From: Clostridiales bacterium
GTDB lineage: Bacteria > Bacillota > Clostridia > Saccharofermentanales > Saccharofermentanaceae
Assembly: GCA_017940895.1 (NCBI GenBank)
Contig: JAGAXM010000005.1
Location: 172,381-236,380, forward strand
Length of the DNA: 64,000 bases
Reading direction: 5' to 3'
Part shown: piece by piece, positions 1 through 8,674 of the stretch
How positions within the stretch are numbered: the first letter of the stretch is position 1
Layout of the letters: the number at the start of each line of letters is the position of its first letter
Made by a program: the position numbers and the translations under genes
The notes under the pieces: generated by a model
Told to the model about the DNA's origin: nothing
Seen by the model: the letters and a program-made list of their open reading frames with translations, nothing else
Databases searched by the model: none

Positions 1-100
1 CCTCCGTTCCTCAACACAGGGACGTGGAACGTTCATAATGCAGATCTCGCACTTCGCACCTTGTCCGAAGAGCATCATGGAAGAAATTTTAAAGAAGTAA
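1..100 (+). CDS. fusA: Elongation factor G, C-terminal end (partial)
   Basis: The window opens inside a gene. Reading codons from base 2 gives 32 residues ending at the TAA at 98-100. They include the stretch STQGRGTF, followed by a PKSI..EEI.KK tail, which is the typical end of domain V of EF-G. EF-G is the GTPase that moves tRNA and mRNA through the ribosome. A position 137 bases before tuf is the usual order of the str operon. Only the tail is visible, so the gene's start and length cannot be judged. Confidence 0.85.
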   Translation, partial: LRSSTQGRGTFIMQISHFAPCPKSIMEEILKK

Positions 101-129
101 TTATTCGGCTTTGTCGGGCGGCAGTACAC

Positions 130-158
130 TTGAAAAATGAGTGTTTTACTTGTAGAAT
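130..158 (+). promoter_or_regulatory. Promoter for tuf
   Basis: TTGAAA at 130-135 and TAGAAT at 153-158 are separated by 17 bases, a good sigma-A-type promoter between fusA and tuf. It would give tuf its own transcript with a leader of about 70 bases in addition to readthrough from fusA. The call rests on sequence match only. Confidence 0.55.
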
Positions 159-237
159 AGTTGCTGTCGCTTGATTAAAAGCTGATAAAGAGAAAATGAT
201 CTACGGATCAACAGAATTCTTAGGAGGAATTTAAACA

Positions 238-1440
238 ATGGCTAAGGAAAAGTTCGTACGTAACAAGCCGCACGTAAACATCGGAACAATTGGTCACGTT
301 GACCACGGTAAGACAACTCTTACAGCTGCAATCACAAAGGTTCTCGCTATGAAGGGCGGAGCTGAGTTCAAGGACTATGGTAACATCGACTCCGCACCGG
401 AGGAGAGAGCTCGTGGAATCACGATCAACACAGCTCACGTTGAGTATGAGACAGAGACACGTCACTATGCACACGTTGACTGCCCCGGTCACGCTGACTA
501 TGTTAAGAACATGATTACTGGTGCTGCTCAGATGGACGGTGCTATCCTCGTAGTTTCCGCTTCTGACGGCCCGATGCCCCAGACAAGAGAGCACATCCTT
601 CTCGCTAGACAGGTTGGCGTTCCTTATATCGTAGTATTCATGAACAAGTGTGATCAGGTTGATGACGAGGAGCTCCTCGAGCTCGTTGAGATGGATATCA
701 GAGACCTCCTCAACCAGTATGAGTTCCCTGGTGATGACACACCTATCATCAGAGGTTCTGCTCTTGCAGCTCTTGAGTCTTCTTCTACAGATCCTTCTGC
801 TCCTGAGTATGCTCCTATCGTTGAGCTCATGCAGGCAGTTGACGATTATATCGCTACACCTGAGAGACCTACAGACAAGCCTTTCCTTATGCCTGTTGAG
901 GACGTATTCACAATCACAGGTCGTGGAACAGTTGCTACAGGCCGTCTCGAGAGAGGTATTGTTAAGGTTGGTGACGCTGCTGAGATCGTTGGTCTCGAGG
1001 ACGAGCCTAAGTCCACAACTATCACAGGTGTTGAGATGTTCCGTAAGATGATGGATCAGGCTGAGGCCGGTGATAACATCGGATGCCTCCTCCGTGGTAT
1101 CGATCGTAAGGAAGTTGAGAGAGGCCAGGTTATCGCTAAGCCCGGTTCTGTTACACCTCACACAAAGTTCGAGGGTCAGGTTTACGTTCTTACAAAGGAC
1201 GAGGGCGGACGTCATAAGCCCTTCTTCGATGGATATCGTCCTCAGTTCTACTTCAGAACAACAGACGTTACAGGTGTTGCTCACCTTCCCGAGGGTACAG
1301 AAATGTGCATGCCCGGTGACCACGTAACAATCTCTGTTGAGCTCATCACTCCTATCGCTATGGAGCAGGGCCTCAAGTTCGCTATCCGTGAGGGTGGCCA
1401 CACAGTTGGTGCTGGTACAGTTTCTAAGATCATCGAGTAA
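238..1440 (+). CDS. tuf: Elongation factor Tu
   Basis: EF-Tu is the cytoplasmic GTPase that delivers aminoacyl-tRNA to the ribosome. The 400 residues match the family length. The G-domain motifs are all present: GHVDHGKT at 19-26, RGIT (switch I) at 59-62, DCPGH at 81-85 and NKCD at 136-139. Domains 2 and 3 follow, ending in [10 protein letters not shown]. The start is fixed by AGGAGG about ten bases upstream. Codon choice is strongly biased, as expected for one of the most abundant proteins. It lies downstream of fusA, has its own promoter and ends in a strong terminator, so it can be a single-gene transcript. Confidence 0.98.
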   Translation: MAKEKFVRNKPHVNIGTIGHVDHGKTTLTAAITKVLAMKGGAEFKDYGNIDSAPEERARGITINTAHVEYETETRHYAHVDCPGHADYVKNMITGAAQMDGAILVVSASDGPMPQTREHILLARQVGVPYIVVFMNKCDQVDDEELLELVEMDIRDLLNQYEFPGDDTPIIRGSALAALESSSTDPSAPEYAPIVELMQAVDDYIATPERPTDKPFLMPVEDVFTITGRGTVATGRLERGIVKVGDAAEIVGLEDEPKSTTITGVEMFRKMMDQAEAGDNIGCLLRGIDRKEVERGQVIAKPGSVTPHTKFEGQVYVLTKDEGGRHKPFFDGYRPQFYFRTTDVTGVAHLPEGTEMCMPGDHVTISVELITPIAMEQGLKFAIREGGHTVGAGTVSKIIE

Positions 1441-1466
1441 TCGATCATCTTAAATCAGACTTAATT

Positions 1467-1493
1467 AAGGCTCCGGATTATCCGGAGCCTTTT
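1467..1493 (+). terminator. Rho-independent terminator after tuf
   Basis: A perfect 11-bp stem (arms 1467-1477 and 1481-1491, core GGCTCCGGA) closes a 3-base loop and runs into a short T stretch. It sits 26 bases after the tuf stop and separates tuf from the FIST-GGDEF gene. Confidence 0.85.
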
Positions 1494-1541
1494 CTAATGA
1501 AAAATTTACATTCTCGAAAAGATTATTCCTATCCTTGTATA

Positions 1542-1547
1542 TATAAT
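1542..1547 (+). promoter_or_regulatory. -10 element abutting the FIST-GGDEF start (possible leaderless mRNA)
   Basis: A consensus TATAAT lies only seven bases before the ATG at 1555. Transcription would then begin at or within a base or two of the start codon. No Shine-Dalgarno sequence is visible and no clear -35 box is present. The same geometry occurs before the other cyclic-di-GMP gene at 13831. Confidence 0.4.
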
Positions 1548-1554
1548 TACAAGT

Positions 1555-3324
1555 ATGAAGCAGTTGCAATTCGAGTACATAGAAGACGCGTCCTTAAGGC
1601 AGGAGCTGAACAGGATTGACAGATGGCGGGAGAATCACAGAGTATCCGCCATCCTTTTCCATGTCTTCTCGGATAATCTTGAAGCAGAGAAGATCCGTCA
1701 TGTATGCAGCATGATCGAATTTACTCTTCCTGACAGTCTGTATACCGGCTGTACCACGAGCGGCAACGTTATGGACGGAAGACTTAATAAGTCTCATATT
1801 ACCGTTACATGCACTATATTTGATGATCCCGAGTCCAAGGTGGAGGTTATTCAGCTGCCTCTGACTGAGGAGACTGAACCCATGGTCTCACAGAAGATGC
1901 AGCTGATCGTATCCGAGCGTCCGTGGGTGAAGGCAATAGAGATGCTCGTTACGATAAGAGGACTGTCGATGACCAAATTCTGTGAAGATCTGAGCCTTCT
2001 GGACGAGAATATCAAGTTATTCGGCGGCGGATCGTTCTCGGATGATCTTAATGAAGTTGCTTCATTTGTATACTCGTCGGGAAGCGAGTGCTCCGATCAC
2101 GCGGTGGTATTCACTCTTATGGGCGGCGAGAATCTTCATGTCTATTCCGAATGGGTAACCGGATGGAAGCCTTTGGGAAGAAAGCTTCGTATAACCAAGG
2201 CGGATCATGCTATTTTACAGGAACTCGACAATAAGCCCGCATACGATATCTACTATAAGTATCTGAACATCGCGAACGACGCGGAGTTCTTTAAGCACAC
2301 ATTGGAATTCCCGTTCATGTATAAGCATAACGGAATCGATATCTTAAGAGCCCCGACGGCATGTAATGAGGACGGCAGTCTTGTTATGACGGCGGATATA
2401 GAAGAAGGTGTCGAGGCCTATATGGCTTACGGTGATCCGTGGACCATATTGGAGCAGGTAAATGAGACCGGTGAGAGACTGTCGGTATTCGAGCCTCAGT
2501 CGATCTTCCTTTATTCATGCGCGGCAAGACGTGCATTCTGGGGTGATTCCGGTTCTAACAGAGAGACATCTCCTTTCCAGGATATAGCACCGACATCCGG
2601 ATTCTATACATCGGGAGAGTTTATGAGGACCGGTGCGAAGCTTAATCAGCATAATGTAACCCTGCTCGTAGCGGGTCTGCGTGAAGGTCCTATATCGGGA
2701 AGTATGCATAACTTTAAGATCAAGGATCACAAGCTTGACGGACAGGCGTCTCTTGTAAACCGTCTTGCCAACTTCGTTCAGGCTGCGACGGAAGAACTTG
2801 AGCAGACTGTCGAGATGCTTGAGCTGTCCTCGATAACAGACGGACTTACCAAGCTTTATAACCGTTCGGAGATACAGCATCGTATCACGGCTGCGAATAA
2901 TAAGTATTCGGAGTCTCCCGACAGCGTTAAGGCACCGTCGCTTATCATGCTCGACATTGACGATTTTAAGAAGGTTAACGATACGTTCGGACATCACGAA
3001 GGTGACGTTGTAATAAGAAAGATCTCTGACATTATGAGAGAACAGTGCGCCAAGGTTTCCGAAGATATAAGCATCGGAAGATGGGGCGGAGAGGAGTTCA
3101 TGATACTCGTTCCTGCGCTTCCTTTCGAAGATGTGAAGGCTCTGGCAGAGTCCTTGCGCAAGGCTTTCGAGGAGGAGAAGTTTGACGTGTCGGGTTCTCA
3201 CACGATATCCGTAGGTGTGACGACCGCTCTGGCAGGTGAGCACGTCGACGTTTTCTGTATGCGTGTTGATGATGCTCTCTATGAGGCGAAGAAAACGGGC
3301 AAGAACCGGATAGTCATCAAATAA
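1555..3324 (+). CDS. FIST sensor-GGDEF diguanylate cyclase
   Basis: This 589-residue protein has an N-terminal FIST and FIST_C region (about residues 30-395), a putative small-ligand sensor. A short helical linker follows, then a GGDEF domain (about 420-589). The active-site motif is GGEEF at 511-515 in the context RWGGEEF, and the LDIDDFKKVND metal/substrate segment is intact, so cyclic-di-GMP synthesis is likely. The inhibitory RxxD site expected just before the motif is absent, so product inhibition may be lacking. There is no signal peptide or membrane segment, so the protein should be cytoplasmic. The ligand of the FIST part is unknown. The start is placed at the ATG right after a TATAAT. 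Confidence 0.85.
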   Translation: MKQLQFEYIEDASLRQELNRIDRWRENHRVSAILFHVFSDNLEAEKIRHVCSMIEFTLPDSLYTGCTTSGNVMDGRLNKSHITVTCTIFDDPESKVEVIQLPLTEETEPMVSQKMQLIVSERPWVKAIEMLVTIRGLSMTKFCEDLSLLDENIKLFGGGSFSDDLNEVASFVYSSGSECSDHAVVFTLMGGENLHVYSEWVTGWKPLGRKLRITKADHAILQELDNKPAYDIYYKYLNIANDAEFFKHTLEFPFMYKHNGIDILRAPTACNEDGSLVMTADIEEGVEAYMAYGDPWTILEQVNETGERLSVFEPQSIFLYSCAARRAFWGDSGSNRETSPFQDIAPTSGFYTSGEFMRTGAKLNQHNVTLLVAGLREGPISGSMHNFKIKDHKLDGQASLVNRLANFVQAATEELEQTVEMLELSSITDGLTKLYNRSEIQHRITAANNKYSESPDSVKAPSLIMLDIDDFKKVNDTFGHHEGDVVIRKISDIMREQCAKVSEDISIGRWGGEEFMILVPALPFEDVKALAESLRKAFEEEKFDVSGSHTISVGVTTALAGEHVDVFCMRVDDALYEAKKTGKNRIVIK

Positions 3325-3363
3325 TTACCTATTCACACAATAGTTTATTACGAAAGAGGTTTG

Positions 3364-3372
3364 TGTTATTAT
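3364..3372 (+). promoter_or_regulatory. Extended -10 promoter for lysA
   Basis: TGtTATTAT (TG at 3364-3365, hexamer 3367-3372) is an extended -10 element. The -35 region 17 bases upstream is weak (TTTATT). The leader would be about 25 bases, with AGGAAGT at 3389-3395 as ribosome site. That is too short for a lysine riboswitch. Confidence 0.4.
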
Positions 3373-3403
3373 CCTAGCATTGTTTAATAGGAAGTAATGA
3401 CAC

Positions 3404-4678
3404 ATGGAGAAGAAACCATTTGTAACCAAGGAACAGATCGAAGAAATTGTAAAGACTTATCCGACTCCCTTTCATATCTACGATGAGGCGGGGATAAGGA
3501 AGAATGCCGAAGCCGTAAAGGAAGCTTTCGCATGGAATAAAGGCTTCCGTGAGTACTTCGCGGTAAAGGCTACACCTAATCCTTATATAATGAATATCCT
3601 TAAGGATTATGATATCGGATTCGACTGTTCAAGCGAGGCTGAGCTTGTTTTATCAGGCGCAGTTAAGGCTGACGGCGATCATATCATGTTCTCATCGAAC
3701 GATACACCTGCGCAGGAGTACAAGCTCGCATACGACATGGGTGCGATCATCAATCTTGATGATATTACCCACATCGAGTTCCTTGACGGAATTATCGGAG
3801 ATAAGTACCCGGAAGTAATGTCATGCAGATTTAATCCGGGCGGAGTCGTTACGATGAGCAACGGCATTATGGATAATCCCGGGGATGCCAAGTACGGTAT
3901 GACTGAGGCTCAGCTGTTCGAAGCATACAGAATGCTTAAGGACAGGGGCGTTAAGAAGTTCGGTATCCACGCTTTCATCATCAGCAATACTCTTACGAAT
4001 GATTACTATCCTATGCTTGCAGGACAGCTTTTCGACCTGGTAGTAAGGATCGAGAAGGAAGTCGGCATCAAGTTCGCGTTTGTTAATCTCTCGGGCGGTG
4101 TCGGAGTGGATTACAGGCCTGACCAGACTGCCAATGATATTAAGATAATCGGTGAAGGAGTAAGAAAGAAGTTCGAAGAGATCCTCGTTCCCGCAGGTAT
4201 GGGTGATGTTGCCATCTATACTGAGATGGGAAGATTCATGCTCGCGCCTTACGGTCATCTTATTACGAAGGCTATCCACGAGAAGCATACATATAAGGAA
4301 TATATCGGCGTTGACGCATGTGCAGCCAACCTTATGAGACCTGCAATGTACGGCGCTTATCATCACATTACGGTTCTCGGCAAGGAGAATGAGCCCTGTG
4401 ATCATACATATGATGTAACGGGTTCACTGTGTGAGAATAATGATAAGTTCGCGATTGACAGACAGCTTCCTAAGATCGACATGGGCGACTATATCGCGAT
4501 CCATGACACAGGCGCTCACGGATTCGCGATGGGCTATAACTATAACGGAAGACTTAAGTCAGCAGAGCTTCTGCTTCAGACAGACGGATCCGTTAAACTT
4601 ATAAGAAGAGCCGAGACTTTAAGCGATTACTTCAGAACATTCGATTTTTCCGAGTATAAGGGCACTCTTATAAAATGA
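3404..4678 (+). CDS. lysA: Diaminopimelate decarboxylase
   Basis: A PLP-dependent fold-type III decarboxylase of 424 residues that converts meso-diaminopimelate to lysine, the last step of lysine synthesis. The PLP lysine is Lys55 in YFAVKATPNP. The C-terminal barrel has the conserved GSLCEND-like segment (SLCENND) and GAHGFAMGYNYNG, which match the LysA active-site loops. Other amino acid decarboxylases of this fold are possible, but the SLCEN motif favours LysA. AGGAAGT precedes the ATG. The stop overlaps the next gene by four bases (ATGA), so the two are translationally coupled. Confidence 0.85.
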   Translation: MEKKPFVTKEQIEEIVKTYPTPFHIYDEAGIRKNAEAVKEAFAWNKGFREYFAVKATPNPYIMNILKDYDIGFDCSSEAELVLSGAVKADGDHIMFSSNDTPAQEYKLAYDMGAIINLDDITHIEFLDGIIGDKYPEVMSCRFNPGGVVTMSNGIMDNPGDAKYGMTEAQLFEAYRMLKDRGVKKFGIHAFIISNTLTNDYYPMLAGQLFDLVVRIEKEVGIKFAFVNLSGGVGVDYRPDQTANDIKIIGEGVRKKFEEILVPAGMGDVAIYTEMGRFMLAPYGHLITKAIHEKHTYKEYIGVDACAANLMRPAMYGAYHHITVLGKENEPCDHTYDVTGSLCENNDKFAIDRQLPKIDMGDYIAIHDTGAHGFAMGYNYNGRLKSAELLLQTDGSVKLIRRAETLSDYFRTFDFSEYKGTLIK

Positions 4679-6843
4679 GAGCTTTCATCGAAAAGCATAA
4701 ACTGCTCACTGACATACTCATAACGGTACTTTTGTGTGCGGTTATGCTTATCGCGATGGAGATAAGACAACCTTATTTTTTCCTGCAGGATGACAACTGT
4801 GACTCGTATGTCTGCCAGTATGTCTATTCGCTGCGGTCTGTGAGTCAGGGTGAGTTCCCTTATTATAATTTCCATCAGTTCGGAGGAATGAGGTACCTTG
4901 ATAAAGGTCAGACCGGTCAGCTGAACATATTCGTTTATATTGCCGGTGCATTGAGTGAATTATTCTTAGGTCACATCGGCGGTGTTTTGGATTTTACAGC
5001 GGCGATATATATTGTTTTGGCTGCCGTAGGAATGATGCTTCTTTTGCAAAAGAGATTCAAAACAGGAAGAATCGTATCGATAATAGGTGCCATAGGATGG
5101 GGATTTAACTCATTTTCGATCTATTGCGGCAGCAATTGGCTGATAGCGATCATTCTCGGAGGGTGTTTGCCCTGGATCATTCTTGCAACCGGGTATCTTA
5201 TTGAGAATGACGGAATCAAGGCCGTTATCCTGGCAGCGATTCCCAAGGTGTTTCTGTTTTACGGCGGACATCCTCAGTACTTCATCTATGCAATAGTATT
5301 TGATTATCTGTTTGCGGTAACTTACATATTCCTCTTTTCCCCTAAAGGAGAGAGACTTAAAGCGCAAGGCAAGTTTTTGTTAAAGTACTTTATCAGCGGT
5401 CTTCTTGTTTTGTTGTGGAGTCTGCCGCTTCTGATGCCGATGTTTGACATGATGAGAAATTCGGTTGACCGCTCGGCATCTTTCGATTGGGAGAGTTTTT
5501 CAGATCGAAGATTCCAGCTTATGGATCTTGTGCTCGGACTTATATCACCATTCCTGCAGTATGATGTTACCGGAGTAATGGAAATTGACGGTTTTGAGGT
5601 AGCGGTTGTCGATTGTTTGATCGCGATACAGAAGAATATGTGTCATATAGGCTACATATTGTTTATCGCTGCCCTTATCGGATTGGTACATCTTGTTTTC
5701 GATAGACATAATAATTCAAGCAAGAAGACAATTGTGAGAAAGAGGCAGATGATCGCATTGATACCGCCGGCTTTGATCGCATTGTTCTGGGCAGGCACAC
5801 TTTGGTTTAACAGGTTCATATACCTTATACCTGTATTAAACAGGTTCAGATACCCGTTTAAACTGATGCAGTATTTTATCTTCTTTTTGGTGACATTCGC
5901 GAGCCTTGCACTTGACTGGTTTATCGGAAAGAAAAAGAACAATACTTTATTATCTGTGCTGCTGGTTTTTGTACAGATTATCAACCTTGTCGGACTGTAT
6001 ATGTTGATCCCGGTCAGATTCTTTGTTGTATATACGAACAGCAAAGTTCCGTATGAAGAGCCGTGGTTAGAAGATTTGAGAGACTGCAGATATGTAACGG
6101 TACTGGATTGTGCCGATTCCCTTGTTACAGATCAAATAGACGAGAACGGTAATATTACTCCGTTAAGAATTCCTCGCGATACAGTCGCATTGTTGACACA
6201 CAACTATGCAACTTATTTCGATATTGATGATATGAGCGGCTATGAGATCCTTAACAGTAAAGAAACAAATACTGCCAACAAACATATGCTGGTATATATA
6301 GAAGATGTAAGCGGAAGCATAGGAGATGTCTATGCCGGTATGGTCGAAGAGATGAGAGACCGTGCCGTGTCTTTATATGTTACTGTTCCCGAGAATGCGG
6401 ATTACGTTGAAAGCTGTCTTGCTCCTTACGGTATCACCAGATGGAGGGAAGATGACAACAGAGTTATCTTCTATGATTCCGAAGCAGAGCCCCGTGCATA
6501 CTATTCCGATGCGTCCGAAGACTTCGGTGAAGTGAACCTTGATGTACATGTTAATTATCTTGAAGTAACTGTTCCCGAGGGATTCGAGGGAGGAAGCGTT
6601 ACCGTTAATTTCATTCATGACAGGGGATTTATCGCGACTGTTGACGGACAGGAAGTGCCGATCACGGACTGCGGTAATTATTCCGATATGATCGTAAGTG
6701 ATGTGCCGGCCGGTGCCCACACTGTAGTATTCAAATTCACGGATAATTCATTCAGAAACAGTCTCATAATTACTTCTGCTTTAACGGCTCTTCTCGCTGT
6801 TGGAATACTTATCGGCAAGAAGGTAAAAACCAAAGAAAATTGA
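4675..6843 (+). CDS. Large polytopic membrane protein, YfhO/GT-C-like
   Basis: 722 residues with about a dozen hydrophobic segments in the first 470 residues, starting with a segment at about 10-28. A C-terminal region of about 200 residues looks extracytoplasmic and ends with one more membrane segment near 695-715. The acidic loop after the first segment (QDDNCDSYVCQ) sits where GT-C glycosyltransferases carry their catalytic acid. YfhO-like proteins of Gram-positives, which add sugars to lipoteichoic or wall polymers, share this layout. The start overlaps the lysA stop (ATGA), so it is made from the lysA transcript. Substrate and acceptor cannot be read from the sequence. Confidence 0.6.
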   Translation: MRAFIEKHKLLTDILITVLLCAVMLIAMEIRQPYFFLQDDNCDSYVCQYVYSLRSVSQGEFPYYNFHQFGGMRYLDKGQTGQLNIFVYIAGALSELFLGHIGGVLDFTAAIYIVLAAVGMMLLLQKRFKTGRIVSIIGAIGWGFNSFSIYCGSNWLIAIILGGCLPWIILATGYLIENDGIKAVILAAIPKVFLFYGGHPQYFIYAIVFDYLFAVTYIFLFSPKGERLKAQGKFLLKYFISGLLVLLWSLPLLMPMFDMMRNSVDRSASFDWESFSDRRFQLMDLVLGLISPFLQYDVTGVMEIDGFEVAVVDCLIAIQKNMCHIGYILFIAALIGLVHLVFDRHNNSSKKTIVRKRQMIALIPPALIALFWAGTLWFNRFIYLIPVLNRFRYPFKLMQYFIFFLVTFASLALDWFIGKKKNNTLLSVLLVFVQIINLVGLYMLIPVRFFVVYTNSKVPYEEPWLEDLRDCRYVTVLDCADSLVTDQIDENGNITPLRIPRDTVALLTHNYATYFDIDDMSGYEILNSKETNTANKHMLVYIEDVSGSIGDVYAGMVEEMRDRAVSLYVTVPENADYVESCLAPYGITRWREDDNRVIFYDSEAEPRAYYSDASEDFGEVNLDVHVNYLEVTVPEGFEGGSVTVNFIHDRGFIATVDGQEVPITDCGNYSDMIVSDVPAGAHTVVFKFTDNSFRNSLIITSALTALLAVGILIGKKVKTKEN

Positions 6844-6855
6844 GTTAAGAAATAC

Positions 6856-6884
6856 TTTACACCGGGTTCAATACAATATATAAT
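6856..6884 (+). promoter_or_regulatory. Promoter of the regulator-potABCD operon
   Basis: TTTACA at 6856-6861 and TATAAT at 6879-6884 with a 17-base spacer form a near-consensus sigma-A promoter 55 bases before the regulator gene. No other good promoter is seen inside the operon. Confidence 0.6.
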
Positions 6885-6914
6885 CCATTCTGTTTCAAAA
6901 GTTTACTATAACTG

Positions 6915-6925
6915 AACTTCAAGTT
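6915..6925 (+). promoter_or_regulatory. Palindrome AACTTcAAGTT, candidate operator
   Basis: A perfect 5-1-5 palindrome lies in the leader between the operon promoter and the start of the XRE-cupin regulator. Its position downstream of the -10 is suited to roadblock-type autoregulation. Binding by the adjacent regulator is an inference. Confidence 0.35.
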
Positions 6926-6938
6926 AAGAGGAGCGGTA

Positions 6939-7478
6939 ATGGAGATCGGTCAGAAGATCAGGTTTTTACGACAGCAGAATAACCTCACGCAGGAAGAGCT
7001 CGGCGACAGATGTGAACTGTCCAAGGGCTTTATCTCGATGCTCGAGAATGACAACACTTCACCTTCGATTGCAACGCTTAAGGACATACTTGAGGCGCTC
7101 GGCACCAATCTTGCGGATTTCTTTGCAGACGAGGAGCAGGAAAAGGTTGTTTTCGGCGGGGACGATTACGCCGTAAAAGAGGACGCAGAGCTTAAGAACA
7201 ACATCTGCTGGCTCATCCCGAACGCACAGAAGAACGAGATGGAGCCGATCCTTGTAACGATAGAGCCTGACGGCAGAACGTATCCCGATAATCCTCACGA
7301 AGGCGAGGAGATCGGATATGTCCTCGACGGTTCCGTTATGATCCACATAGGAAAGAATATGTATCAGGCGAAGAAGGGCGAGAGTTTTCTTATCAGGCCC
7401 GACAGACCTCACTATATCTCGAATGAAGGCAAGAAAACGGCGAAGATCCTCTGGATCTCCACTCCGCCGAGTTTCTGA
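6939..7478 (+). CDS. XRE-cupin transcriptional regulator (PuuR-like)
   Basis: 179 residues with an N-terminal XRE helix-turn-helix (about 7-61, GDRCELSKGFISMLEN recognition region) and a C-terminal cupin (about 105-175, with the HEGEEIGYVLDGS segment). This two-domain plan is that of PuuR and related regulators, which sense small metabolites in the cupin barrel. It is the first gene of the potABCD operon, with a good ribosome site (AGAGGAG), and its stop overlaps the potA start by one base. A role in polyamine-dependent control of the transporter follows from the context; repression versus activation is not visible. Confidence 0.8.
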   Translation: MEIGQKIRFLRQQNNLTQEELGDRCELSKGFISMLENDNTSPSIATLKDILEALGTNLADFFADEEQEKVVFGGDDYAVKEDAELKNNICWLIPNAQKNEMEPILVTIEPDGRTYPDNPHEGEEIGYVLDGSVMIHIGKNMYQAKKGESFLIRPDRPHYISNEGKKTAKILWISTPPSF

Positions 7479-8674
7479 TGGAGGAAGATATGAGCGATAA
7501 CGAAGAGAAAAAGGTTTATGCAGGACAGCTGCTGCCGGATGATAAGGGAATGGAGCATATCATCGAGCTCAAGGACGTAAACAAGAGTTACGACGGTAAC
7601 CAGGTCCTTCATGACATTACTTTCTTTATCAGAAACAATGAGTTTATTACGCTCTTGGGTCCCTCGGGATGCGGAAAGTCAACGACACTCCGTATCATCG
7701 CGGGCTTCGAGACCGCAGATTCCGGTATCGTTAACTTCGAAGGCTCCGATCTTCTTAAGGTGCCTGCGCATAAGAGACATATCAACACCGTTTTCCAAAG
7801 ATATGCGCTGTTCCCGCACCTCAATGTGTTCGATAACGTCGCGTTCGGTCTGCATCTGCAGAAGGTTCCCGCGAAGGAAGTCGAGGAGCGCGTAAACAAG
7901 GCGCTTCACACTGTGGGTCTCGACGGCTTCGGCAACAGATACATCGACCAGATCTCAGGCGGACAGATGCAGAGAGTCGCCATCGCGAGAGCCATTATCT
8001 TGAAGCCCCGCGTGCTCCTACTTGATGAGCCTCTGGGAGCGCTCGATCTTAAGATGAGAAAAGAGATGCAGATCGAATTGAAGCAGATGCAAAGAGAGCT
8101 CGGTATCACATTCGTATATGTAACACATGATCAGGAAGAGGCCCTGACGATGTCCGATACGATCATCGTAATGAAGGACGGATACATCCAGCAGATCGGC
8201 ACACCGATCGATATTTATAACGAGCCTAAGAACGCTTATGTAGCGGACTTTATCGGCGAGTCGAACATCATCCCCGGTACCATGACCAAGGATCATGAGG
8301 TCACATTCGCCGGCAAGAAGTTCGAGTGCGTTGACCCGCTGTTCCCCGAGATGAAGGAGGGTGCCGTTAACGACGTTGACGTTGTTGTCCGTCCCGAGGA
8401 TATCTACATCAAGGAAGAGGACGACGCTTACGTTAACGGTACGGTCGAGAGCATCGTATTCAAGGGCGTTCACTACGAGATCATCGTAAAGGGTGACACG
8501 GGAATCGAGTGGATGATCCAGGACGTCGATCCCGTTGAGGTAGGTAAGAGAGTAGGTCTTACGGTCGATCCCGATGACATTCAGATCATGAGAAAGTCAA
8601 GATTCTCACCTGCACCCGGAAGCTACGGCGTAAGGGGAGTAAAGGATGACGACATTACAGAGGAGAAGGCATGA
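7478..8674 (+). CDS. potA: Spermidine/putrescine ABC transporter ATPase
   Basis: 398 residues. The ATPase of a polyamine importer: Walker A GPSGCGKST at 61-69, signature SGGQ at 160-163, Walker B VLLLDEP at about 179-185, and a TOBE-type C-terminal domain (about 295-385) as in PotA. The annotated ATG overlaps the upstream stop by one base. The ATG four codons later is a possible alternative start. The gene ends in an ATGA overlap with potB. The complex would energise uptake of spermidine or putrescine at the cytoplasmic membrane. Confidence 0.92.
   Translation: MEEDMSDNEEKKVYAGQLLPDDKGMEHIIELKDVNKSYDGNQVLHDITFFIRNNEFITLLGPSGCGKSTTLRIIAGFETADSGIVNFEGSDLLKVPAHKRHINTVFQRYALFPHLNVFDNVAFGLHLQKVPAKEVEERVNKALHTVGLDGFGNRYIDQISGGQMQRVAIARAIILKPRVLLLDEPLGALDLKMRKEMQIELKQMQRELGITFVYVTHDQEEALTMSDTIIVMKDGYIQQIGTPIDIYNEPKNAYVADFIGESNIIPGTMTKDHEVTFAGKKFECVDPLFPEMKEGAVNDVDVVVRPEDIYIKEEDDAYVNGTVESIVFKGVHYEIIVKGDTGIEWMIQDVDPVEVGKRVGLTVDPDDIQIMRKSRFSPAPGSYGVRGVKDDDITEEKA

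Noticed and set aside
220..1401. A long open frame antisense to tuf (393 codons)
   Set aside because: It mirrors the strongly biased codons of tuf, has no ribosome site, and gives a Cys/Ser/Leu-rich protein without a recognisable fold. The same effect gives a 476-codon antisense frame in rpoB (52442-53872).
3325..3403. Lysine riboswitch before lysA
   Set aside because: The gap is only 79 bases and the predicted leader about 25 bases, far too short for an L-box.
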